Origin: Priapulus caudatus | Taxonomy: Eukaryota > Priapulida > Priapulimorpha > Priapulimorphida > Priapulidae | NCBI RefSeq assembly: GCF_000485595.1 | Contig: NW_014577333.1 | Location: 94,897 to 138,521, forward strand | Direction of reading: 5' to 3' | DNA length: 43,625 nt | In this document: piece after piece, positions 34,031 to 43,625 of the stretch | Layout of the letters: every line of letters starts with the position of its first letter | Position numbering within the stretch: the stretch's first letter is position 1 | The notes under the pieces: generated by a model | Told to the model about the DNA's origin: nothing | Databases searched by the model: none | The model's input: the letters and a program-made list of their open reading frames with translations, nothing else | Made by a program: the position numbers and the translations under genes

Positions 34031-34440
34031 CGTGTTGCTGTACGTGTGTGGTGTGTGTGTTTGTGGGTGGTGTGGCGTGCGTGCGATGCGTGCCTACGTG
34101 CGTGCGTGCATCGTCGCGTGTGCCGCCAGTGTGTGCGCGCGCCGCACACATGATAATAAGACTGCAACAAAACACACAGAACACCCATATAAACAACCAG
34201 GACACACAAGTCAAATAGCGTCCTCGCCAGTGTGTGCTGTGTGCACGCGTGTGTGTGTGTGTGTGTGTGTGGTGTGTGTGTGTGTGTGGTATGTATGCGG
34301 TGTGTATGTGCTACGTGTGTGTTGTGTGTGCTGTGATGGTGTGTGTGGTGTGTGTTGTCCGTGTGTGTGATGTGCGCGCGCGAGCGTTGAGTGTGTAATG
34401 ATTGTGTGTGCGCGCGTGTGTGTGTGTTGTGACGCAGCAG
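34031..34440. repeat. Interrupted GT/GCGT microsatellite
   Basis: GT and GTGC words, densest at 34246-34300. The Cys/Val-rich ORFs are artefacts. Confidence 0.85.
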
Positions 34441-35135
34441 CGCCGTCGTTTACGCACTCGGCCATCTACTTGTTACGTGTCATCTATAACACATGCGTGT
34501 GCGATGAGTCGCCGCTTGTTAGCGCAATCGGAACCGCCGTCGCTGTGTTTGCGGTGCGTATTAAGGGTGCGATTGAATGAAAACATTAGCACCGGATCGT
34601 ATAGAAACGGTTTCAAGTGCGCGCGGGGCGATTCTATAGTTACGATAGAGAGAATGGTGTACCCGAAAACGCGGGCGCGGGCTAAGACTAAACCGCCGTG
34701 CACGCGCGCGCGGGGGCTGAAACGTGAACACGACACTAATCTTGCAGCATACATGCGCCTCGTTACGTAGGCATTCTCTAAAAGACACGAGCTCACATCG
34801 ATTCAGGTTTCGCAACGAAATCGATCACCGTCAGCCGAGCAATTGCGTTTGCGAGATTAGCATCATTCGGCGTGCAGGAATCTGCTGCGCTATACGCGCA
34901 CGTCTGCGTCTGCCCCTGCTGCTGACTACGTCCATCCTGCCACAATGTGTCGTTGTATGTGAGCTAGTTTCGTCGGTCTGCCTATCCGTCTGTAGACGAC
35001 AGGTCTACCTTATTTGTGTTTATTTGTTAGAATGTCTGTATGTCCGTCTCTCCAAATACGTGCCTGTCTGTCAGTTGTCTAAATATTAATCTTTCTGCTT
35101 GCCTGTCTGTCTGCTCTGGACTGGTGTAATATAAT
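34441..35135. other. Unannotated sequence
   Basis: No gene is recognised. A weak CTGTCTGT/CTGCCTGT theme runs from about 34975 to 35115. Confidence 0.5.
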
Positions 35136-35325
35136 ATGTTTGTGTGTGTGTGTGTGTGTGTGTGGATGTGTGTGTGGTGTGTGTGTGTGTGTGTGTGTTG
35201 GCGGTGTGTTTTGTGTGTGTGTGCGCGCGCACGTGTGTGTGTGAGAACATGTATGTGTGTGCGCGTGTTATGTGTGCTTGAGTGCGTTGGTGCGCGGATG
35301 CATGTGTGCGTGCGCGTGCGCACGT
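35136..35325. repeat. GT/GCGT microsatellite
   Basis: GT array grading into GCGC/GTGCG repeats. Confidence 0.9.
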
Positions 35326-36594
35326 TGCAGCTTCCAATAAACATATGACAATCAAAATACTGTCGCACACGGCTAATATGTACACGGTAAGGAAAATATG
35401 AATAGTAACACAACTCGTAACATCCTCGTCGTAATCATCGTAAAATCGTCGTTAAAAACAAATAAACAATAATTATGTTGTTGCATCGCGACATATAAAT
35501 ATCTACGCATCCTAATTTCATTCATTGAAAATAATCACACTAGGTTATTACTGTGTAATAAACGATAGCTTGCTAATATATTATTAGCTGCTTTTTATTA
35601 GCTAAACTTACCTTGCCAAATTAGCGCTGATTCATGTTCTAAACACTGAACCACCTAACACGTAGCCGTATTTCTATAACTAATCACTACCCGCGCTAAC
35701 GATATCTGAAGATATATATCGATTTCTCTCGGCGTCTATGAAATTTGGCTTGTACATTATCCTTCTCTCGTCAACAGGGTGCGCAGCTAACGAGAGAACA
35801 ATATACACAGCTGCAACACTTGCGCTCCGAAGCCGGTCGTAGCAGACATTGAATATTTGCTGCCGATGGAGCGTGAAAGCTGTTAAAACAAGTGGCGTCG
35901 TTCGCCAGCGATGCACTCTCGACATTTTGAGTCGAGCAATACTCAAATGTTCAGTAAACCGCGAACGCGAATCCGTCCTCTACGTCGCGTGAAGTCTGTA
36001 TTTCAAGGCGCTTACACACCGTTATGATACTATAACGTGGTGCATGCTTTTCGGACATACTCTCCCTTGTATTCTCGCGCTTATGATTGAAGTCAGATTT
36101 CGTTCCTATTGTACCAACAGCTGTAACGATTTCCATTCCACTAAGTGCTGATAGAATATAAGTGTCTGAGCATGGAAAAGCTAGAAAGAAAAGTTGCTAC
36201 GAAGGGCTTCATCTGCTCTCTTCATGAGATATACTTTTATCAAAAAAATTCTCATGCACCACTAATAGTATAATATGTATTACTTATATGCCCGTATATT
36301 ATGTGTTTATACAGCGATTTGTGTGTGTATACGTGTCGGCGTACATACACGACTATCTATAGATCCGTGCATTTAGCCATTTCTGTATGAAACGTACACG
36401 ATATATGTTGTTTCTTTTCTTTTGATTACTCGTGTTACTGTTTACAGGCTAGAAAAATAAATATAGACCTTGTCCATGCGTGTGTTTTACTAGCAGATTG
36501 ACGAAATGTTTTGCCAGCATATCTCTCTAGAAAATATTAGTTACTGAAGCTTACCAAGATAGGATCGCTAATATAGGTCTATACGAACAGCCCA
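35326..36594. other. Unannotated AT-rich sequence
   Basis: No gene, RNA gene or repeat could be supported. Confidence 0.5.
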
Positions 36595-36945
36595 CGCACA
36601 TACGCGCGTTCACCCACTCGTACACATGCACACACACACACGAGCACGCGCACGCACGCGCGCTGGAGCATGCACACGCGCACTCAAGCACGCGCAAACA
36701 CGAGCAAGCCCGCACACGCACGCTCGAGCACGCACACACACGAGCACGCGCGCACACGCACGTTCGATCACGCTCACACACGAGAGCGCGCGCACACGCA
36801 CACGCGAGCACGCGCATACTCGAGCATGCGCACACACGAGCACGCGCACACACGAACACGCGCACACACGCATACTCGAGCACGCGCACACGTGAGCACA
36901 CAAACGCTTGCATTCCCACAAACACACTTACGCACGCACGCACAA
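36595..36945. repeat. CACACGAGCACGCG-type compound repeat
   Basis: Irregular higher-order repeat mixing CACA, CGCGCA and GAGCACGC words with a period of about 14-20 bases. It is more complex than a simple CA array. Confidence 0.8.
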
Positions 36946-37433
36946 TTGCGCATGACTCGATGAAACTACACCTATTATCACCTAATAATAAAGCAAAACA
37001 GTGTATATATATATGTTCACTAGATAGGAGAACATTATCAGAAAAGGGTCGCGGTGTATCTAATTGTGAGGACAACGGAATTAACAGGATTGACCGTGCG
37101 TATAATAGTATCCTCGGAATAGGAAATAGTAAAATCCTCGATTTTTCAATTAATATATTTTTTGATTCTGGGTACTGTATATCAATTATATATATATATT
37201 TATTTATTTATATATATACGCTATGTGAACAGATAAACACATCCGCCGGTAGAAGGGAAAACAATGCTTCTGTATGAACTGTGAGCATACTACCGTTTCT
37301 TGTGATCCGCACGATCATCTAAAATTTATTATATACGCTTATCATAATGTATAGCATGCACAACCTATCCAGCGTTGAGTTAGTCTTGTATACAGACCAA
37401 GCTCCTTCAACATTGAGCGTCAGGCAAAAAAAA

Positions 37434-37520
37434 ATTAAACCATAGAAATATATAGAGACACCTATATTATATATTTCTACCTATATTAGTCTATACCTAT
37501 ATTATTTCTACGGTTTAAAC
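37434..37520. repeat. Inverted repeat of about 22-base arms
   Basis: The left arm TTAAACCATAGAAATATATAG (37435-37455) pairs with the right arm ending TTTCTACGGTTTAA (37497-37518), with one mismatch and small offsets. Between them are repeated CTATATTA and TTTCTAC words. It has the size and shape of a tiny MITE or a simple hairpin. Confidence 0.6.
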
Positions 37521-38254
37521 AGAGAGGACATTAATAATATCCGCACGCGCTTTTTACTGTTCGTCTAGGTATGCTCAAGCAATGATTTCCACGGGCCATT
37601 GAAAAAAGCAAAATTAGAATATGAATCAAAATAATACATTATCACGAGCAAACGGGGCTTGTATGTTGTCTAGACGATCACGTCTTTCATCGACTGCCCG
37701 GTCTCCGAAAATGTGAATTATTAACCAGACAGGAACCAGACTTTACCGAACTTCAGCCACCAATTGTAATCGTTTCTTTTCATGATGTAAATGACATCAA
37801 TGTGATGGCCCCGGGAGACACTGAAGCAGAAAGGCTTATCGTTTTGCTGCAGGACGTGCTTATATTTTCAGGCAATGCACGTCAATCTACGGTTACGTCG
37901 GCTTCTATAGAATCAAAATAGGCAGAGCATATGGTCAAAATCACGTGATGAATGAAAAATCCGCAATTCTAAAGCTTTATTAACCTGGCCTGCGCAACAA
38001 TTTTAGACCGTCACTATCCATACGATCACACCACGAAGACATCGCGACCGCGTCCAATCAACTCTGTACGCGCGATGCTGCAATTGCACAAAGAAACCGT
38101 GTACAAAAACATCCCATTCACATTGTCCACCACACTCTTATCTCGTAACTCGCATTATCGTCGGCCCGTAATTCGCGAGGATTCCACGAGATTCAGAAAT
38201 TTGCCGAAGACGACAACGCATCGATGACGCCACGCCGGAAGCTGCCTTGTGCGG

Positions 38255-38263
38255 CCAAGGTCA
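38255..38263 (+). promoter_or_regulatory. FTZ-F1/ERR-type nuclear receptor half-site
   Basis: CCAAGGTCA matches the YCAAGGYCR extended half-site bound by monomeric nuclear receptors. The palindromic GGGTCATGACGC and a GCATGCGC word lie about 40 bases downstream. This is a motif match only. Confidence 0.2.
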
Positions 38264-38562
38264 TCCCACAGTGACGATGGTCGTGGGGTCATGACGCATG
38301 CGCGGAGCGGTCACGCGGCGTAACAGTGGTTGTCAAGACAAACGGGACGAGTAGTTTGCGCAAATTACAAACGTACACATTATATAGATGTAGCGATCAC
38401 GGCGCGAAGAGCTCGTGCAATAGCTAATTGTATGTTTGTATGATTACCGCAAGTACCGAACTGCGGGGCTAGACGTAAAAAATCGCAGCCAAAATCAACC
38501 TGAGTACGTATACGCACGCGCACACACGCTCGCTCATGCACAGTAGAAGATTTAAGCTCAGG

Positions 38563-38647
38563 GAAGTTAGCTCCCAGTTCCCAGTTCCCAGTTCCCAGTT
38601 CCTTATTCGAATAAGGAACTGGGAACTGGGAACTGGGAGCTAACTTC
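38563..38647. repeat. 85-bp foldback carrying a 7-bp tandem repeat in each arm
   Basis: A near-perfect palindrome with no spacer, centred between 38608 and 38609 (TTATTC/GAATAA). The outer part is GAAGTTAGCTCCCAG and its reverse complement. The left arm (46 bases) has one more TTCCCAG heptamer than the right arm (39 bases), which exactly accounts for the length difference. On the minus strand the left arm gives four GGG runs with AACT loops, a canonical quadruplex motif. Confidence 0.92.
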
Positions 38648-39798
38648 ACTGACCCGAAGATTTATAGATAACCTTCTCGTTATATATAAGCCGTATCTAG
38701 AGCGTTCTCGCCAGGAATCGGCGTGAGCTGCTGCGCATTAGGCAGAGTTCTCGCGTTAAGTACCACCATATCAGCGCCCATAATAGGCTGTGGCATTCAA
38801 TCAGCTTCCAGCAGCAACGTGGCATTGGCTCATTAAGACGGTTGTCACACCTCGGCACCATTTCGTATCGTGCAGTAGCAGACTCTAGCGTTAATAACGA
38901 CGAGCCGGCGGTGTCGCGTCTGCAACCCTGCTGCTTTAAGCAGGATGTCGGCTGGAACCTGAGCATCCATGCTAGACGCCGATGACCGCTCGCGAGATGG
39001 CGACCCAGCCAGCGATAGCCCAGATGGCGAGAGGCAGATCCGGTGCGGCGTGCGTATCCTTGCGCTGATCAGGTTACACGGGCGCTGTTTACCCTACTCG
39101 GGATTATGTTTTCTTTTTACTTTGACGATTTTTGATGGCTTAATAGTCATTTAGCGACGAGTTTCGAACGCCAATGTTAACCCTCCCTATCACCCGTGCC
39201 TCTAAGACTGCACATTTCGTGAATATAGAAGCCTGTTTTTGTGTTGGCACGCTCTACAGCGGTGCTTGCATGCATGCATTTCAGGCCAATAACAATAATT
39301 GTATCGATTATTTCCGATTCTAACATTTGCCATCTTGTATTTGGGGCGTGGGTAGATAATCGTTTGTTTTCACAATTAATATTATTTTTTTCAATCTAGA
39401 ATTTCATCGGGAGTACATAACAAAACATGTTACATGGCTATGTTTTCTACGCAGCTTGTGTAGGCTGGATACCAGCCGTGTGAGATGCCCCACTCGCACT
39501 CGGTCAATTAAACACAATCTCATCAAAAATTTAGAAACGTCGTAAATTATTCACACTCTACTATAGCATTTTTAATACAAGTCGGGTTAATAAATCCACC
39601 ACATCTGCCCTAGATATCTGACGAAAACTGGCCTATAGTGTACGTCTCGTCTAAGGCTAACCACAGTACACGCCAATACGAGCCCGTTGCGAATCTTGCA
39701 TTTTACCGGTTGAACTGCATAGAATGCATGTGTAGTAACCATGTTTTTTTCTGATTTTATTCATGTAAAATCAAAATCACAATACCCCATAAGGGGCG
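38648..39798. other. Unannotated sequence
   Basis: No gene or repeat is recognised. Confidence 0.5.
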
Positions 39799-39977
39799 AT
39801 GTGCTCTTTTGTGTATATGTTTGTTTGTGTTTGCGTTGTTTGTTGTTTGTTGTTTGTTGTTCGTTTGTGTGTGTGGGGGGTGCACGCGTGCGTGTTTGTT
39901 TGTTATGTCTATGAGTGTATTTGTTTGTTTATGTGTGTGTGTGTGTGGGGGGGGGGGGGTTATATATATATATATAC

Positions 39978-40051
<74 letters not shown>

Positions 40052-40092
40052 ATGTATGTGTGTGCGCGTGTGTATGTGTACATGCATGTGTG
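39799..40092. repeat. TTTG/TTGT, poly-G, TA and GT compound array
   Basis: GTTTGTTT and TTGTTTG words to about 39930, a G13 run at about 39947-39959, TA repeats, then GT repeats to about 40092. Confidence 0.9.
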
Positions 40093-42209
40093 ACTGTATC
40101 CGAAATCAATCGACATCGTATATCTTTCATATTTCCTTGCATCCTTGGCCCAACCACCAATTACCATCATTTCGTTGATGTTACAACTTCCTTAAAGAAA
40201 TTGGCCAGGAAAGATCCAGTACGTCCACGACAATGAACTTATTGTTTGCATTTTATCCTCCGATTTTACGCTTTCGAACATTATTAATTTAGCAGAGGAA
40301 AGCACAATGCAGATGTGTCTCGAAGCCGTACTCTCTTTAAATAATTTTACCCTTTGTTTCATCGGTGTAGCGGTACAATTAGAAGGCTATTGTTAAGCCT
40401 AATGACAACGATGTTATAATTAACCAAACGATCACAACCAGCTGTTTCTACGGAATGATTTCACGTAGGATTAAAAAAAGCTGTACGACTGTATAGCTCA
40501 TCGTTATAAAAAAAACAGCAGTGCTTGTAAGCGTTGTAGTATTCTAACTTGTTTCTGTGTCCGTGTTGTTTCAGACAATGTTTTATTATTTAATGCATTG
40601 AAGAACAACGCAGCTAGGCGAACGCCGTGTAAGCATGTAGGAATATTTGATTCCATGTAACAACATATCTATGTGTGGTAACATTTATATATATTGGTCG
40701 CATTTATATGCGGGTCGCGTTCCACGTAAAGTATCCTTCGTGGACTGCATCATTGGCGGGTTGCACATACATCCCAAGTCTGTACCCGCCCTAGCTAGAC
40801 ACAGGGTAGGCAAATAGTTCTGCCAGCTGGAGTATGAAAGTGGCTAGAGTATATCATCAGAGTTTGAGACAGCTTAATTGTTCCCAACTGTAGAAAGGCC
40901 TATATAGACGAAGGTCATGTCGAAAGAAATAGCTTGCTACATTTCAACACTATATTTTTAGCAATTATCTAGAATTCAAACATGTTCCTTTTCACATATT
41001 TCGAACAACAGAAATTCATAGCGTTCCTCCAATGAATTACCAGATCATAGAACATAGACCAATAGATAACTAATCCTCGAGAATATCATAAATCTGCCCT
41101 TTGACACGCTTTATGGCTTTTTGCATTGAAGCATCCCGCGTCTCTTCGATGAAGCCTAGTCCTCTTACATGTCGCATATGTACACTGCATGAGGCTGAAG
41201 CTGTTTAGTTCCTTGTTGCTACTATTGACGCATCAACGCAAGAACGCAAAAAACACGAACGCACGTACGCGCGAACATAATAAACGCACCATTTAATCCA
41301 GTCTACATGCTTCATCTTATCGCGTCTCAAAACTGAAAATCAAAGTCTCTCCTTGTGAAGTGGCACCATGTAAGTGTACTGTACTTGGCCGTTCGCCGAC
41401 TTGTAGGTTAAGGTTAGGTAAGGGACTCACGTAATTTTGAACCCCAAAGGAAGATACACAACGTAATGTAATTGTCGCACTAGCGAGATAATTCGCTTTT
41501 TTAGATTCGTGTTTTTTTCTCAATGAGCTATTGTGACTTGAGTGGCGTCATCGAGGTGATACGTGCCTTTGGACGCTGTGATTAAAGCTATCCTCAATGC
41601 TTTACAATTCTCCACAATTCAGAGAAAGAAAGATGGCCAAGTATTTCACTTGGACATGGCCAAACGTTGAGGGTCCGGATCGCGCGCTATACTTCAATAT
41701 CTTCTTTTCATGATTGCGCCCGAAGTAAAGGATCGAGTCACTGGCTATTCCCCGGGTAACGCAATAATCGGCGTATCGCTTAGTTTCCAAAATCGGATAC
41801 CGTGAGAGTACGACTACGAAACATTCTCGTCTATCGATGTCAGTCAATTAGTAATAATATTACACTCTGATATGCTTCCCTTCTTGCTTAATTTTCACTG
41901 CTTAGCTCACAGAGTTAGTCACTCTGTGATACACCTATCTATCCTCACTTGTGTGATAAACATGCCACACGCCATACGCCTTATGAGTATATGTATATCC
42001 GCTGAGCTTATACTAATGGCTATTCGTATATGTCACATTGCGATATACCTGGTGTGTGCGTAATGGGCATACATTTAATGAAGATTACAATTATTTCACG
42101 ACATCACGAAGATTGCATTAACAAAATGTGATGTCGGTGACGTTGGTCAACGTTATTATCTCGGACCAATTGAATAGTCGTTGTCCGTGCGTATCAAATA
42201 AGCGGAATA
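40093..42209. other. Unannotated sequence
   Basis: About 2.1 kb with no supported feature. A short GGTTAAGGTTAGG at about 41405 resembles insect telomere-like words but is a single occurrence. Confidence 0.5.
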
Positions 42210-42300
42210 TATAATGTGTATATATATCATGCATACTATGCGACGTGTATCGTGTATCATATAATGTGCATCATATAATTATCATGTATACTATGTGTCT
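42210..42300. repeat. Two imperfect copies of an ATATAATGTG...ACTATG unit
   Basis: ATATAATGTG followed by ATCATG(C/T)ATACTATG occurs twice, with units of about 45-50 bases. Confidence 0.5.
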
Positions 42301-42539
42301 TAATAAGCGAATAGTACTATATCAATGTACGATATGCGACTGAGGTCTCATACCATATATACCTAAATTACACGCTCAGAAAGTGCATGCATGGTGTATT
42401 AGTAAAGAACGCCGCTTATACAGAACAGGTTGCTCTCCCTCTTGCTAGATTTTCTTCCCTCGCACCCGGTAAGCAGACTGGTGTGCAGCACATGCATAGT
42501 TTATCGTGTTACGACGTCGATGATGGCAAGGAGATGGCG

Positions 42540-42835
42540 ACATCACTAGCAGCGGCAGCAGCAACAACAACAACAGCAGCGGTAGCAGCAGCGGCAACAG
42601 CACTACGTAGGCCTACAGCCGCAGCATCACCAGCATCAGCAACATCAGCAGCAGTAGAAGCATGAGTGGCAGCAGCGGCAGTAGCGGCGACGGCGACAGT
42701 AGCAGCAGCAACAGCATCAGCACCAGTAGTAGCATGAGTGACAGCAGGAGCAACCGCAGCAGCAGCAACAGCAGCAACCGCAGCAGTAGCAGCAACAGCA
42801 GTGGCGGCGGCGGCGGCGGCGTCAGTGCGCGGTGA
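42540..42835 (+). repeat. AGC/AAC trinucleotide-rich region with possible coding exon
   Basis: Almost every triplet is AGC, AAC, GGC, AGT or ATC in one register. In that register 42662-42835 is open from ATG to TGA (57 residues, Ser/Asn/Gly-rich, ending in six Gly). The same register runs upstream to about 42535 with one TAG at 42608. Such Ser/Asn/Gln/Gly stretches occur in animal transcription factors, and CGCG|GTGACC at 42827-42836 could be a splice donor. A second register is open as poly-Ala/Thr, so this may simply be a degenerate triplet array. Confidence 0.6.
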
Positions 42836-43380
42836 CCGCCCGCACGTCTATACACGATGCGGTCCGTAAGTGCACTCGCAAAATGCACGGCCTCCGCTGA
42901 TAATGCTCGTCTTCTCTCGTCGTGCCATCAGGCATGCAAGGCAGGCGAGATGCGTCTCGCTCGCTCTCTTCCTGTGTGTGAGGGGGGGCGTGTGTGTGCG
43001 CGCGCGTGCGTGTGTGTGTGTGCGCTCGTGCGTGTGTGTGCGGCGCGCGCGCCCTCGTGGTGGTTACCAGCTGAGTTCGAACGCTCCGTATAATTAATCA
43101 TTGATGACGAACTGCGCTCGGCCGCCGGACGCTAATTCCGTCGTCGCATCAAATGTGCTGATTTTCTCACGTTGGCGTGCGCAATGGCCAGACTCGATGT
43201 GGCGCGCGCGCTATATCAACGGACATATAACGGCGTTCGGCTGCGAATCAGCATCGGGCCGAAATTAGCGAGTGCGTCCCGTCACGTAGGTAGTGAGCGA
43301 TGCGACGAGCTTGATACAATATATATAAGACTCCTACTCGTCGATCTTAATAATTCGCCCACGCCCCTTTTTTCTCCCTG
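42836..43380. other. GC-rich sequence with a possible core promoter
   Basis: Contains a GT/GC-rich run at 42975-43052 and CpG-rich unique sequence. TATATAAG lies at 43322-43329. No transcribed gene can be recognised before the window ends. Confidence 0.35.
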
Positions 43381-43478
43381 CACTCTCTATCTATCTACCG
43401 GCCTCTCTCCCCCTCTCTCTCTCTATCGCCTCACCCCTTACTCGTCTCTCACCCTTATTCGCATTTTTAACATTCTTG

Positions 43479-43514
<36 letters not shown>

Positions 43515-43535
43515 CTTTCACTCTCCCTCTCTCTG

Positions 43536-43585
<50 letters not shown>
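43381..43585. repeat. CT/TTTC microsatellite
   Basis: CTCT and CTAT repeats, a TTTC run at about 43490-43519 and a terminal pure CT array to 43585. Confidence 0.95.
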
Positions 43586-43588
<3 letters not shown>

Positions 43589-43625
43589 GATCGTAGATGT
43601 TTTGCGGAACATTTTGCGGTAGCCG

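Larger units (their letters stand above)
36946..38562. other. Unannotated sequence around small features
   Basis: No coding gene is recognised. Contains an inverted repeat at 37434-37520 and a nuclear-receptor-like motif near 38255, both listed separately. Confidence 0.5.

Noticed and set aside
41400-41420. GGTTAAGGTTAGG, telomere-like words
   Set aside because: It is one or two units only, with no array.

Overview
This is animal nuclear DNA with no convincing host protein-coding gene. It has no operons or densely packed ORFs. It is very rich in simple repeats of the CA, GA, TAG, GAT, TTTA and CGCA types, and it carries mobile elements of eukaryotic classes: a Ty3/gypsy-type LTR retrotransposon, foldback and MITE-like elements, and minisatellites. 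The CpG-rich patches and microsatellite style would fit an arthropod, possibly a hymenopteran insect, but the sequence does not prove a lineage. Most apparent ORFs are translations of microsatellites (His/Thr from CA, Val/Cys from GT, Ser/Leu from GA).

Layout. 1-1832 is a repeated block with a long purine-rich tract, and a second copy lies at 7074-8885. Between them are CA/GT arrays and a 428-bp MITE-like element (4480-4907) built from repeated palindromes. 8910-11725 is mostly unannotatable sequence ending in ATT and CA arrays and a 25-N assembly gap (11726-11750). A long TAG array (11769-12126) then leads into LTR element copy A (12127-17852, 3' LTR truncated). Next is a short block (17871-18830) that recurs at 31617 onward. 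LTR element copy B (18894-24585) is complete at both ends and sits inside a TAG array. From 24.7 kb to the end are two minisatellites (24793-24930 and 27692-28003), several foldback structures (28372-28468, 37434-37520, 38563-38647), many microsatellites and a CAG/AGC-rich region (42540-42835).

The main biological object is element B. Its parts, in order, are a 5' LTR with TATA box and AATAAA signal, a tandemly duplicated tRNA-Pro-type primer binding site, an intact 469-codon gag with a CCHC zinc knuckle, and a GTTAAAC heptamer touching the gag stop codon. This heptamer would shift translation -1 into an open protease frame. After it come a broken linker, the last residues of RNase H, an integrase H2C2 finger and the 3' LTR. 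Reverse transcriptase, nearly all of RNase H and the integrase core are missing, with the same breakpoint in copies A and B. It is therefore a Gag-protease deletion derivative that would need enzymes in trans. Both 5' LTRs carry an 8-bp-TSD (hAT-like) MITE, copy A carries a second one, and the empty sites are visible in sister LTRs.

Caution: the three duplicated blocks differ mainly by single-base indels, there is an N gap, and the 31.6-32.7 kb block reads forward, then reverse, then forward relative to its partner. This looks partly like unpolished long-read gap filling, so frameshifts in copy A and copy-number claims should be treated as provisional.
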